Assembly: GCF_000170835.1 (NCBI RefSeq)
Contig: NZ_ABCP01000006.1
Span: forward strand, 104,303 to 168,302
Length of the DNA: 64,000 bases
Origin: Marinobacter algicola DG893
Lineage (GTDB): Bacteria > Pseudomonadota > Gammaproteobacteria > Pseudomonadales > Oleiphilaceae
Reading direction: 5' to 3'
This document shows positions 17,316-26,312 of this stretch, in pieces (position 1 is the stretch's first letter; each line of letters opens with the position of its first letter). A program made the translations under genes and the position numbers. The notes under the pieces were generated by a model. That model was not told the origin of the DNA. It was given only the letters and a program-made list of their open reading frames with translations, and searched no databases.

Positions 17316-18529
17316 CACTCTGGTTATCCACAGGCCTGATTTTCACGTTCGCGGCTATCGCGCTGATCCTGTTCAAATGGTGGGACCTGAAAGTCATCGG
17401 CGTGACGCCGGTACGTACTTTCACGTTTATCGCCATTCTGTTTACCTCGGGCCTGGACGTCGGCCTGATCATGTTTCCGCTGACGGAATTTGCCGGATAC
17501 GGCAACCTGACGGAAAGCCCCGAATATGGCTTTGCCAACCCACTGGCGATTGAGTTCGGGTTCTGGGCCTTCCTGATCTGGGGATTCTACTTCCTAACCT
17601 GCTTCTACTTCTGTGTAATCGAGCCGCGGGTGAAGTTCTTCGACATACCGCTGGTGAAGGTGGTCAACAACGTCGTCATCATTGGCACCTGCGCCTTTAC
17701 CGCGTTCCTGTTGCTGGTCAACCTGCCCTGGTATCTGCCGGAAATTGGTGATGGCGAAACCGTCGTGCCCACGTTCTACCTGATCGTCTTCGCGGCGATT
17801 GCCGCTGCGGTTTACTCCAGTAGTAAAATCAAATACGTGCGCATACTCAGCCTGGGTTCCAGCTGGTTGTTCATCGCGCTGATTGCGGTGATGTGGGGCC
17901 GTGCTTTCCTGACGGGCAACGGCAGCGTGGGAGACTTCTTCGGCACGGCTGGGCTGATTGGTGAGTACTTCACCAACCTGCATCACTTCATGTTGCCGTT
18001 GAACGACTACCACGAGTTTTACCTGTTCTGGTGGTTCTCCTGGAGCATCATGATCGGCCAGTTCACGGCGCGTTTTGTCAGTGGCCTGCGCACCTGGCAG
18101 TTGATGATTTCCATGCTGGTGTTTCCGTCTATCGCCATTGGTATCTGGTTCTCGGTGCTTTACCACTACCACGCTGAAGGCCTGAACATTGCCAGCTACA
18201 TCAACATCGCCATGATCACGGTGGGTATCCTGATGGTGATCAACTCACTGGACTCGCTGATCCGGCTTTACACCGACAATCTCAACCTGACCGCAAGCCG
18301 GCTGGGCCAGTGGAAGTATTATTTTGGCAACCTGATTGCAATGTGTGGTCTGACGCTGCTGTTCCAGCTCGACTTCCTGCGCATTCAATGGGTGGGCGCG
18401 CTGGTGATTGCGCTGTACTTCGGCTGCTTCGTGTACATTGTCACGAAACGTCGCGCTGAGGTGATGGGCATTGAAGGTTCGCCCAAAGAGAATACACTCG
18501 ACTTCAGGAAGATTGAGTTAGCGAGCTAG
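17312..18529 (+). CDS. Short BCCT-family (betaine/choline/carnitine) transporter-like protein
   Basis: A 405-residue polytopic protein with about ten membrane spans. The segment FYLFWWFSWSIMIGQFTARFVSGLRTWQL (about 236-264, given here only as a landmark around FWWFSW and ARFVSG) matches the BCCT signature region 'WW.SW...G.F.ARIS.GRT'. Typical BCCT transporters such as BetT have 500-700 residues and twelve spans, so this is a short, divergent member lacking the long cytoplasmic C-terminus. It directly follows betIBA, so choline or betaine uptake is the natural guess. ATG 17312 has GGAGG five bases upstream. Confidence 0.75.
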   Translation: MTLWLSTGLIFTFAAIALILFKWWDLKVIGVTPVRTFTFIAILFTSGLDVGLIMFPLTEFAGYGNLTESPEYGFANPLAIEFGFWAFLIWGFYFLTCFYFCVIEPRVKFFDIPLVKVVNNVVIIGTCAFTAFLLLVNLPWYLPEIGDGETVVPTFYLIVFAAIAAAVYSSSKIKYVRILSLGSSWLFIALIAVMWGRAFLTGNGSVGDFFGTAGLIGEYFTNLHHFMLPLNDYHEFYLFWWFSWSIMIGQFTARFVSGLRTWQLMISMLVFPSIAIGIWFSVLYHYHAEGLNIASYINIAMITVGILMVINSLDSLIRLYTDNLNLTASRLGQWKYYFGNLIAMCGLTLLFQLDFLRIQWVGALVIALYFGCFVYIVTKRRAEVMGIEGSPKENTLDFRKIELAS

Positions 18530-18569
18530 ATAGCATCACATACCATCAGGGGAAACCCGGGAGGGCTTT

Positions 18570-18779
18570 ATGTTTCTCGCCGAGAAATCGACCGGACACA
18601 TGATTGAGGTGTTGGACACCAAAATGCTGATCGACCCTAACGAATCTACTGTTAGGGGCAGCCTGCATTTTGGTGAGGAAGCCCAGGACCCGGAGTTTTT
18701 TGACAAGGCCGGCCTGAATTTCCCGTCCGGGGAATCCCTGCCACAGTGCTGGATCGACCCGGATTACCGCAGGCGGTGA
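18570..18779 (+). CDS. Small conserved-looking hypothetical protein
   Basis: A 69-residue acidic soluble protein (MFLAEKSTGHMIEVLDTKML... ending CWIDPDYRRR) with a strong GGGAGGG Shine-Dalgarno. It begins 40 bases after the transporter stop and is probably cotranscribed with it. I do not recognise a domain. Small proteins of this general form occur beside choline-transport genes in pseudomonads as far as I recall, but I cannot confirm that here. It could be a regulatory or cytoplasmic partner of the transporter. Confidence 0.65.
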   Translation: MFLAEKSTGHMIEVLDTKMLIDPNESTVRGSLHFGEEAQDPEFFDKAGLNFPSGESLPQCWIDPDYRRR

Positions 18780-18824
18780 TCCGGGTTAACCGCAGCCATC
18801 AAATGCCAGGCCGTGCTGCCCGCG

Positions 18825-19379
18825 ATGTTTGAGGGAATGAGTCTGACAGAGTTGGCTGGCCAGGCGGTCAGTCTGATTGCATTGGGTTTTTGCATTGTCG
18901 GCTTTGCCAGCAAGCGGGACGACCGTTTGATGGTGTTGCTGATCTCCGCGAATGTGGCCTTTGCGCTTCAGTTTGCCCTGTTCGGCAGTTGGACGGCGGC
19001 GGTGCTGAGTTTGCTGGTGATCGGCCGCATCGTGCTGGCCCGGCGATACCTGGGCAACTGGAAAGTCATGCTGGCGGTGCTCGCGGTAAACCTGGTGGCA
19101 GCGGCGCTGACCTGGCGTGCGCCCGTCGATTTCTTCGCCATTGGTGCGGCCATGTTCGGCACTGTCGGCATGTTCATGTTGCGGGGCATTGCTATGCGGT
19201 TAACCCTTGCAGCCGCTGCGATCTGCTGGATGTTGAACAACCTGCTGATTGGTTCCGTCGGCGGTACGCTGGCGGAGGGTATGGTGGTGGTGACTAATTT
19301 CATCACGATCTTCCGGTTGGCGCGGATGAAGCGACGTTACCCGGAGGCTTTCGCCAAACTGAACGAGCCGGAGTCATAG
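18825..19379 (+). CDS. YgjV-family inner membrane protein
   Basis: A protein of about 184 residues with five or so hydrophobic segments (GQAVSLIALGFCIVGFAS, LMVLLISANVAFALQFALFG, VMLAVLAVNLVAAALTW, FAIGAAMFGTVGMFML, LAAAAICWMLNNLLIGSVGG). This pattern fits the YgjV/'bacterial inner membrane protein' family, whose function is not known. The start is uncertain: GTG at 18813, ATG at 18825 or ATG at 18837, none with a well-placed Shine-Dalgarno. Its 3' end overlaps the convergent acetylpolyamine amidohydrolase gene by six bases. Confidence 0.7.
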   Translation: MFEGMSLTELAGQAVSLIALGFCIVGFASKRDDRLMVLLISANVAFALQFALFGSWTAAVLSLLVIGRIVLARRYLGNWKVMLAVLAVNLVAAALTWRAPVDFFAIGAAMFGTVGMFMLRGIAMRLTLAAAAICWMLNNLLIGSVGGTLAEGMVVVTNFITIFRLARMKRRYPEAFAKLNEPES

Positions 19380-20408
19380 CCGGCCGCATTCAAAACCCTT
19401 CAGTACGTTCACCACGTTCACGCCAATGGCATCCACATCGTAGCCGCCCTCCATGGTGAACAGGGTCGGCAGGTTCAGTTCCGCCAGCCGCTCCCCCATC
19501 AGCAGGTAGTCCGCAGACGTCAGTTTGAAGAAGGAAATCGGATCGTCCTCGAAGGTGTCGACCCCCAGGGCGATCACCAGTGCATCGGGGTGATATTCCG
19601 CAATTCGCTGACAAGCGGTTTCCAGCCCTTCGCGCCAGACCTTGAAGGGCGTGCCGGGTGGATACACCAGGTTCTGGTTATAGCCGTTGCCGTCGCCTTC
19701 GCCGGTTTCATCCTCAAACCCGAGGAAATGAGGGAACACCAGGTCCGGGTCGCCGTGCAGGCTGATGGTCAATACATCGCTGCGTTGGTAGAAAATGGCC
19801 TGGGTACCGTTGCCATGATGGAAGTCGACGTCCAGTATTGCCACGCGTTTGGCGCCCTGGTCCCGAAATGCCTGGGCGGAAATAGCCGCGTTATTGAAGA
19901 AGCAGTAGCCTCCGAACAGGTCAGCATGGGCGTGATGCCCAGGTGGACGGCATAGTGCGAACGCGGCAGGCTCCCCGTTGGCCACCAGAGCCTGTGCGGT
20001 CAGAGCGACGTTTGCCGAGGCGCAGGCGGCGTCCCAGGTGCCTTCGGTGATCGAGGTTTCGGCGGCAAAGCTGTAGTAACCCAGGCGGCCATCGATGTCT
20101 TTGGGCAGCCTTTCCCGCATCCCCCGGCCCGGCCAGACGGCGGGAATGGCCTCGCCGGGTTTGCCCTCGGCTTCCCAATCCTCCCAGCAGCCCTGGAGAA
20201 AACTCACGTAATCCGGGGTATGCACGCGCAGAACCGGTTCAAGGCCGAAGTCGTCTGGTGCAAGGACATCTCCCAGTTGTTCCTGTTTGACCCGGCCCAG
20301 TATGGTCTCTGCCCGGGATGGCTTCTCGTGGGGGGCGATCAATACGCCGCCGTCGAGCTCGGTCGTGGCGGTACGGCGATTGTGTAGTGGGGAGAAAACG
20401 GTTTTCAT
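19374..20408 (-). CDS. Acetylpolyamine amidohydrolase-like deacetylase
   Basis: A 344-residue HDAC-superfamily enzyme. Zinc and catalytic motifs are intact: CRPPGHHAH, DVDFHHGNGTQAIF, the Asp of LGVDTFEDD and MEGGYDVD. The segments SLHGDPDLVFPHFLGFEDETGEG and the N-terminal 'MKTVFSPLHNRR' are typical of bacterial acetylpolyamine amidohydrolases, which deacetylate acetylputrescine, acetylcadaverine or acetylspermidine so that the polyamine can be reused. It is a single gene, divergent from LOG with 112 bases between. It is clearly a different subfamily from the HDAC-like gene at 9458. Confidence 0.88.
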   Translation of the reverse strand: MKTVFSPLHNRRTATTELDGGVLIAPHEKPSRAETILGRVKQEQLGDVLAPDDFGLEPVLRVHTPDYVSFLQGCWEDWEAEGKPGEAIPAVWPGRGMRERLPKDIDGRLGYYSFAAETSITEGTWDAACASANVALTAQALVANGEPAAFALCRPPGHHAHADLFGGYCFFNNAAISAQAFRDQGAKRVAILDVDFHHGNGTQAIFYQRSDVLTISLHGDPDLVFPHFLGFEDETGEGDGNGYNQNLVYPPGTPFKVWREGLETACQRIAEYHPDALVIALGVDTFEDDPISFFKLTSADYLLMGERLAELNLPTLFTMEGGYDVDAIGVNVVNVLKGFECGRL

Positions 20409-20520
20409 GGAAAACGAGTCCGTTTTGGTTGTGTAGTGTCAGTCGCTGGCGCTCCCTGGCCACAATCTGACAGTATATTACTCCTCCAATCAAACCACGA
20501 ACGCGTTATAGGACTCCGTC

Positions 20521-21081
20521 ATGAAAATCGCTGTCTTCTGTGGCTCCAGCCTGGGAAATGATGAACGTTTTGCCCAAGCCGCCGGAGCGTTTGGCCAGTA
20601 TATGGCCAGCCAGGGTATGGATCTTGTGTTCGGGGGTGGCAAGGTGGGCCTGATGGGTGTGGTTGCCGATGCCGTGTTGGCCGGCGGCCGGGAGGTATAT
20701 GGCGTTATCCCAGAGTCTCTTCGCGACCGCGAGCTGGCCCATCAGGGCCTGACCCGTCTGGATGTGGTGAGCAGCATGCACGAGCGCAAGGCGCTGATGG
20801 CGGATATGGCCGACGCCTTCGTGGCCCTGCCCGGTGGGCCGGGTACCATGGACGAGATCTTCGAAGCCTGGACCTGGGGCCAGCTTGGATATCACAGTAA
20901 ACCCTGTGCGTTTTACAACGTGGATGGCTACTTCGATGAGTTGCTGGCCTTCATCCGCAAGATGTCCGGCGCCGGATTCCTGAAACCCGAATACGCCGAG
21001 ATGGTCATCGTGAAAGACCAGCCCGCCGCACTGGTATCGGCGCTGAAAAGCTATCAGCCGCCCTCACGCAAATGGTCATGA
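20521..21081 (+). CDS. LOG-family nucleoside 5'-monophosphate phosphoribohydrolase
   Basis: A 186-residue Rossmann-fold protein with the LOG signatures: CGSS near the N-terminus, GGGKVGLMG and PGGPGTMDE. Family members hydrolyse (cytokinin-type or ordinary) nucleoside monophosphates to a base and ribose 5-phosphate. In bacteria outside plant interaction the role is probably nucleotide housekeeping. Many are misannotated as lysine decarboxylases because of this motif. The 3' end overlaps the convergent PfkB gene by 28 bases. Confidence 0.92.
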   Translation: MKIAVFCGSSLGNDERFAQAAGAFGQYMASQGMDLVFGGGKVGLMGVVADAVLAGGREVYGVIPESLRDRELAHQGLTRLDVVSSMHERKALMADMADAFVALPGGPGTMDEIFEAWTWGQLGYHSKPCAFYNVDGYFDELLAFIRKMSGAGFLKPEYAEMVIVKDQPAALVSALKSYQPPSRKWS

Positions 21082-21944
21082 AGTCGCTGAAGGCTCAGGT
21101 TTTCCGCTGCCAATGATTGTGAGGTCACGCAGAGTGCGCCGCAGACCGCCCCAAGGTGAAGGCAGGTCTGCAGGTTTTCACCGTTAAGGTGGCCACACAG
21201 AAAACCACTGAAGAAGGCGTCACCCGCACCGTTGGTGTCCTGCACCCGACCGACTGGAAACGCGGGCTGCTCCAACCATTGCCCGTCCCGGCTAAGCAGG
21301 GTGGCACCGTCACTGCCATGGGTGCACACCACCAGCTCCTTGCCATCATCAATGATTCTTTTCATGAAACGGCGATAGTCCGGCAGATTGTCGCTGGACA
21401 GGAAAATGACAGTCGCCGCATCGATAAACGGCTGATGATGTGGGTTCCGACCGTCATAGTCATGCAGGTCGGTCCACACCGGTTTGTTCGCGTTTTTTGC
21501 CAGGGCCAGTGCCGGCTTCGCATAGCTCAGGATATTGATCACCACCAGTTCGCAGCCTGAAATTGCGGAGGTCACCGGCGCCCAATCAACGCCACTTGGG
21601 TCAGCCGGAGGCTGTACAAACAGGGAAACCCGCCCGCCTTGAGGGTCCATCAGGTTTACGTGCTGTTCTGTCGGCGTGTTGGTGATCTCGGCAATCAGTT
21701 CGATGCCGGGCTTATTCAGAGCGTGGCGCACCAGATCGGCCTCCGTGTCCTGCCCCAGTAGCGAATGCAAGACCACGCGGCGCCCCAGCGCTGCTAGGTT
21801 CAGTGCCTTGCCGGCACCGGTACTACCCACGGATTTGTAACTGCTTCGCGGCCACAGTGTTTGTGGCGTTGGGGTTGGCAGGGCATCGAGCTGGATAATG
21901 GTATCCAGCGATGCGCCGCCGATGATGACGATGGGTTTGTTCAT
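21054..21944 (-). CDS. PfkB-family (ribokinase-like) sugar kinase
   Basis: A 296-residue sugar kinase. The N-terminal glycine-rich segment is degenerate (STGAGKALNLAALG), while the C-terminal PfkB signature DTNGAGDAFFSGFL with its catalytic Asp is complete. The ATG at 21944 (GAGG seven bases upstream, MNKPIVIIGGAS) is preferred over a start 38 codons earlier that would run into the response-regulator gene. The substrate cannot be assigned; ribokinase, fructokinase or nucleoside kinase are possible. It overlaps LOG tail to tail, and a nucleoside/ribose salvage link with LOG is possible but speculative. Confidence 0.87.
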   Translation of the reverse strand: MNKPIVIIGGASLDTIIQLDALPTPTPQTLWPRSSYKSVGSTGAGKALNLAALGRRVVLHSLLGQDTEADLVRHALNKPGIELIAEITNTPTEQHVNLMDPQGGRVSLFVQPPADPSGVDWAPVTSAISGCELVVINILSYAKPALALAKNANKPVWTDLHDYDGRNPHHQPFIDAATVIFLSSDNLPDYRRFMKRIIDDGKELVVCTHGSDGATLLSRDGQWLEQPAFPVGRVQDTNGAGDAFFSGFLCGHLNGENLQTCLHLGAVCGALCVTSQSLAAENLSLQRLHDHLREGG

Positions 21945-22039
21945 GGGGTGGCCTCGGCAGGAAGATTGGCCCATCTTATCCGGTGTGGAACGGGTAAGGC
22001 TCCTCCCTGCGGCTACGCCCCTTTCGTTGCCCGTGGTGG

Positions 22040-22945
22040 TCAGGTTCGCGCCAGACATTTAATGGCCGCAGCGGCGGCCGACGTGCGGTTTTCCACACCC
22101 AGTTTGCGAAATACCTGCTCCAGATGCTTGTTCACCGTGCGCGGGCTCATTTCCAGAATCTGTCCGATCTCGCGGTTGGTTTTGCCATTGGCTATCCACA
22201 ACAGCACATCGGACTCCCGGCCGGTCAGGCTGAAGCGCGTCCGCAGAGCGCCCGTGGCCTCGCTGGGCTTCTGCACCTCTTGCAGGCGCAACAGGTATTC
22301 CCTTTCGTCGACCAGGGTGAGGAATTCCACCGTGTGGAGCTCGGGCAGGAAATCCAGCGTAAGGCTGTGGCCGTTCTCCGGATTGTGGCTCAACCAGGTG
22401 GCCAGGTTATTGGTCAGTAGCTCAAGGTTGTTAGAGCCGCCGCCAGTGAGCCGCTGATGAACCTGGGGGGTGGACCACAGAATGGCTCCGTGACGGTCCA
22501 CGGCAAACAGGTTCTGTCCGGCGGTATCCAGAGCGGCCCGAGCGCTGTGTGCCATGCGGGCGTTGGTCAGATGTACCTGCATGCGGGCCATCAGTTCGGT
22601 GGTGTTAATGGGTTTGGTGATGTAGTCCACGCCGCCGCATTTGAGCCCCATCACCACGTGCTCAGTGTCGCTGAGGCCGGTCATGAAAATGATGGGGGTA
22701 TTTGCGAAGTCCGGATTCTGCTTCAGCCGACGGCAGGTTTCGAAGCCATCCATGTTGGGCATGATGGCATCCATCAGCACAATGTCCGGGGTGATGTTCT
22801 GACTGATGGTCAGGGCCTGGCTGCCTTCCAGCGCAATCAATACCGTCATGCCGGCACTTTCCAGGGCGTCGTTGATCATGCGAATGCAGTCAACTGCATC
22901 GTCCACCACCATAACGACCGTCTTTCGGGCTTCAGGTGTGCTCAT
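22040..22945 (-). CDS. LuxR-type response regulator of the amide island
   Basis: A 301-residue two-component regulator. A receiver domain (about 8-125) carries phospho-acceptor D59 (VLMDAIMP) with D15/D16 and K112 (TKPI). A middle region (about 135-230) is PAS-like (GQNLFAVDRHGAILWSTPQVH). A C-terminal LuxR/NarL helix-turn-helix (about 236-292) reads LTGRESDVLLWIANGKTNREIG...SPRTVNKHLEQVFRKLGV. Its start overlaps the 3' end of the permease-kinase gene by 14 bases, so the pair is co-translated and almost certainly forms one signalling pathway. The likely targets are the divergent transporter/amidase operon and fmdAB, which share an upstream motif. Confidence 0.92.
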   Translation of the reverse strand: MSTPEARKTVVMVVDDAVDCIRMINDALESAGMTVLIALEGSQALTISQNITPDIVLMDAIMPNMDGFETCRRLKQNPDFANTPIIFMTGLSDTEHVVMGLKCGGVDYITKPINTTELMARMQVHLTNARMAHSARAALDTAGQNLFAVDRHGAILWSTPQVHQRLTGGGSNNLELLTNNLATWLSHNPENGHSLTLDFLPELHTVEFLTLVDEREYLLRLQEVQKPSEATGALRTRFSLTGRESDVLLWIANGKTNREIGQILEMSPRTVNKHLEQVFRKLGVENRTSAAAAAIKCLART

Positions 22946-25900
22946 GTTCCGTCACCTTGATCAAATCGATGATTTTTTCGAACTGGAAGTCGTTGGTGAG
23001 CTTCACAAGTTCTTCTACAAACACCGGATCGGCCTCGCTCCGGTAACGGAGTCCGTGCAGTGCCTCAAGAAGTCCTTTTTTGTGGCCGATGGTGGCCAGC
23101 CCCACCAGCGCGGCGCGATGTTCAGCCGCGGGCAGAATCAGCGTTTCCGATTCGGGCGTAATGGTGGCTGCCAGCGGTTCCGGGCTTTTCTCGAAGCGCC
23201 AGTCGAGGGTAAGCAGCCGGGCGATGTGGTCCAGCAGCAGGTTCAAGCGCACCGGCTTGATGATGTAACCGTTGTGCAGGGTGGGTGATTCCGGCCGGTT
23301 GCGTCCTTCGCTGGCGTCGGCCGATACCATGACTACGGGCACCTGATGGTTGTTGCTTCGCAATTGCGTAAGGATATCCCAGCCGCTGTAACCGGGCATG
23401 GAGACATCGAGTAACACCAAGTCGGGATGGCTGTTGTCGATGGCATCCACCACCGCCAGGGAGTTGCCGATGTCGACAATCTCAAAACCCAGCGGAGCTA
23501 GCATGGCTCGGATCACCTGGCGGTGGGAGGACTCGTCATCCACCACCATGATCTTGCGTCGCGGGCCTTTGTAGCCATAAATGCGCCGGGCCGGAGATGT
23601 CATGGATTCCGGGCGGGGGGTATGCAGGCTGGACAGCATCAGGCTGACGCGGAAGGTACTGCCTTCCCCGGGCGTGCTCTCTACAGAGAGATCGCCGCCC
23701 ATGATTTCGGTCAACAGCCGGGTGATGGTGAGCCCGAGCCCGGTGCCGGTGCGACTTTGTCCGGGGGTGCGTATACGCTCGAAAGGTCGGAATATGCGCT
23801 CGATGTTTTCTTCGGCGATACCTTCACCGGTGTCCTTTATCGTGAACTCAGCCACCTGGCTGCGATATTTCAGGGTTAACGAAATGCTGCCGTTGTCGGT
23901 GTATTTGAGCGCATTGGACAGCAGGTTGATGAGTATCTGCCGCAGGCGCTTTTCATCCGTGGTCACCAGTTCGGGTAAGCGGGTAGGGCCGTGGTAACTG
24001 AAAGCCAGCCCTTTCTCTTCCGCTTGCAGCCGGAACATGTGCACCAGTTGCTCCATCAGCAGGTCGATACGCACCTCGTCCCGGTGCAGGTCCAGCCGCC
24101 CGGCTTCGATCTTGGAGATGTCCAGCAGGCCTTCGATCAGGTCCGCCAGATACTCACCGCTGCGGCGTATGACACCCAGTGCGTCCTTGCGGTTGTCGGG
24201 GATAGCGGTGTCGTTCTCCATCAGCTGGGCGTAACCCAGGATTGCGTTCAGCGGTGAACGCAGCTCGTGGCTGATGCCAGTCAGGTAGCGGCTCTTTGCG
24301 CCGTTGGCCGCTTCTGCGTGCTCCTTGGCCTGTTGCAGGGCCTGATCCGTGCGCTCGTGGGCCACGATTTCCTCGGTCAGAAGACGGGTCTGTCGCTGGG
24401 ACTCCTCCTCGGCCACCACGCGGCTTTCATGGGCCAGCACAAACAGCCAGCACACCACGCCAGTGATAATGATCAGCACGAAGAACACCTTCCACAGGGT
24501 GATCGACAGCAGCGCGGCTTCGGTGGGCGAGTTCACCGGTGTCTTAGCGTATATCAGTGCCAGAAGCAGCCCGGACAGACCGTTGATCAGAAACAACAAC
24601 GTCAGGAAGTGGCCAATGCGCGAGTGTAGTTTTGAGAGCACTGACTCGGGAATAAACAGGCCAAAAAACTGCTGCAGCTGATGTCGATAACCTGCACCGG
24701 GTTTACAGAAATCGCCGCAGCGGGCATCGAGGGAGCAGCACAACGAGCAGATATTGCCGGCATAGGCCGGGCAGCCAGTCACGTCTTCCGGCTCGAATTC
24801 GTGTTCGCAGATACAGCAGGCGACAAGTTGTCGGTCAGTGGCGATGGGCACGAATGGGCGTGCGGTATAAAAGCGCCCACGAGTACGCCAGGCAATGACG
24901 GGCGCGATCACCAATGCTGAACCCAGGGTAATGAAGTGTGACAGCGCCTGGGGTACGTCGCCAATGGCGCCACCGTGGCACACCATACCAATGACCGAGG
25001 CCAGTATCATGGCACCGACACCAACGGGGTTGATGTCGTACAGGTGTGCCCGCTTGAACTCGATGTGCTTCGGGCTGAAGCCCAGTGGTTTGTTGATCAC
25101 CAGGTCGGCCACCAGGGAGCCCACCCACGCCACCGCTACGACGCCATAGAAGCCCAGAGTCTCTTCTAGGGCGCGATAAACACCCAACTCCATCACCAGC
25201 AAGGCAATGGTCACGTTGAAGACCAGCCACACCACACGGCCCGGATGGCTGTGCGTCAGACGTGAGAAAAAATTCGACCAGGCAATGGAGCCTGCATAGG
25301 CGTTAGTGACGTTGATCTTGACCTGGCAAAGAATGACAAAGATGCCCGCGATGGCCAGCGCCACTTCCGGAGACGACGAGAGATAGCCGAATGCCACCAT
25401 GTACATGCGGGTGGGGTCGGAGGCATCCAGTGCCGACACGCCATGGTTCAGGGCCAGTACAGCCAGGAACGAGCCCGCCAGGATTTTCAACGCACCAATG
25501 ACAATCCATCCAGGCCCACCGGCCATCACCGCCGTCCACCACCGCAAACGCTGCCCTTGCTCAGGCTCAGGCACAAAACGCAGGAAATCGACCTGTTCGC
25601 CAATCTGTGCAATCAACGAGAACACCACGGCCGACGCTGCCCCAAAAAGCAGCAGGTTGAACTCGCCGCCCTGATTGGGGGCAGTGCCCTCAAACTGCGT
25701 CCAGTCTGACACCGAGCCGGCGTCCATGTAGATGATGAAAACAAACGGCAGCAGCTGCAGCACAATCCACGCCGGTTGGGTCCAGAGCTGGAACTTGCTG
25801 ATGGCGGTTATGCCGTGGGTGACCAGGGGGATAATCACCACCGAACAAATGAGGTAACCGATTACCAACGGTATATCCAGCAGCAGCTCCAGCGCCATGG

Positions 25901-26312
25901 CCATGATCGCCGCTTCGATTGCGAAAAAGATAAACGTAAATGAGGCGTAGATCAGCGAGGTGATGGTGGAGCCGATGTAGCCGAAGCCGGCGCCTCGAGT
26001 AAGCAGGTCTATATCAACACCATAGCGAGCGGCGTAGTAGCTGATGGGTATAGCGGTCAGAAAAATGATCAGCGCTACGGCGCAGATGGCCGCGACTGCG
26101 TTGTTGAATCCGTAGTGGATAGTGATGGCCCCACCGATGGCTTCCAGCGCCAGAAAGGAAATCGCTCCCAGAGCCGTATTAGTAACGCGGGCGGCGGACC
26201 AGCGCCGGGCACTCTTTGCGGTAAACCGCAAGGCGTAGTCTTCGAGCGTCTGGTTAGCCACCCACTGATTGTAATTGCGCCTTACACGGAAAATGCTTTG
26301 TCGTGCGGCCAT
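22932..26312 (-). CDS. Hybrid sensor histidine kinase fused to an NCS1-type permease
   Basis: A 1126-residue fusion. Residues 1-475 look like a nucleobase:cation symporter-1 (cytosine/allantoin/hydantoin type) permease with about twelve spans and the family's TRGAGFGYIGS-like segment. A cysteine cluster follows (C499, C500, C502, C514, C522, C525, C526, C532, C536), suited to zinc or iron-sulfur binding. Two spans (about 567-588 and 604-627) and a coiled coil (630-672) lead to HisKA with H682 (SHELRSPLN). HATPase has N800, DTGEG and GTGLGL. A receiver has D926/D927, D969 and K1019. The C-terminal tail (1040-1126) is unassigned. The ATG at 26312 begins the permease; an in-frame start 79 codons upstream reads non-family sequence. 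It probably senses or transports the island's nitrogen substrate. Confidence 0.9.
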   Translation of the reverse strand: MAARQSIFRVRRNYNQWVANQTLEDYALRFTAKSARRWSAARVTNTALGAISFLALEAIGGAITIHYGFNNAVAAICAVALIIFLTAIPISYYAARYGVDIDLLTRGAGFGYIGSTITSLIYASFTFIFFAIEAAIMAMALELLLDIPLVIGYLICSVVIIPLVTHGITAISKFQLWTQPAWIVLQLLPFVFIIYMDAGSVSDWTQFEGTAPNQGGEFNLLLFGAASAVVFSLIAQIGEQVDFLRFVPEPEQGQRLRWWTAVMAGGPGWIVIGALKILAGSFLAVLALNHGVSALDASDPTRMYMVAFGYLSSSPEVALAIAGIFVILCQVKINVTNAYAGSIAWSNFFSRLTHSHPGRVVWLVFNVTIALLVMELGVYRALEETLGFYGVVAVAWVGSLVADLVINKPLGFSPKHIEFKRAHLYDINPVGVGAMILASVIGMVCHGGAIGDVPQALSHFITLGSALVIAPVIAWRTRGRFYTARPFVPIATDRQLVACCICEHEFEPEDVTGCPAYAGNICSLCCSLDARCGDFCKPGAGYRHQLQQFFGLFIPESVLSKLHSRIGHFLTLLFLINGLSGLLLALIYAKTPVNSPTEAALLSITLWKVFFVLIIITGVVCWLFVLAHESRVVAEEESQRQTRLLTEEIVAHERTDQALQQAKEHAEAANGAKSRYLTGISHELRSPLNAILGYAQLMENDTAIPDNRKDALGVIRRSGEYLADLIEGLLDISKIEAGRLDLHRDEVRIDLLMEQLVHMFRLQAEEKGLAFSYHGPTRLPELVTTDEKRLRQILINLLSNALKYTDNGSISLTLKYRSQVAEFTIKDTGEGIAEENIERIFRPFERIRTPGQSRTGTGLGLTITRLLTEIMGGDLSVESTPGEGSTFRVSLMLSSLHTPRPESMTSPARRIYGYKGPRRKIMVVDDESSHRQVIRAMLAPLGFEIVDIGNSLAVVDAIDNSHPDLVLLDVSMPGYSGWDILTQLRSNNHQVPVVMVSADASEGRNRPESPTLHNGYIIKPVRLNLLLDHIARLLTLDWRFEKSPEPLAATITPESETLILPAAEHRAALVGLATIGHKKGLLEALHGLRYRSEADPVFVEELVKLTNDFQFEKIIDLIKVTEHEHT

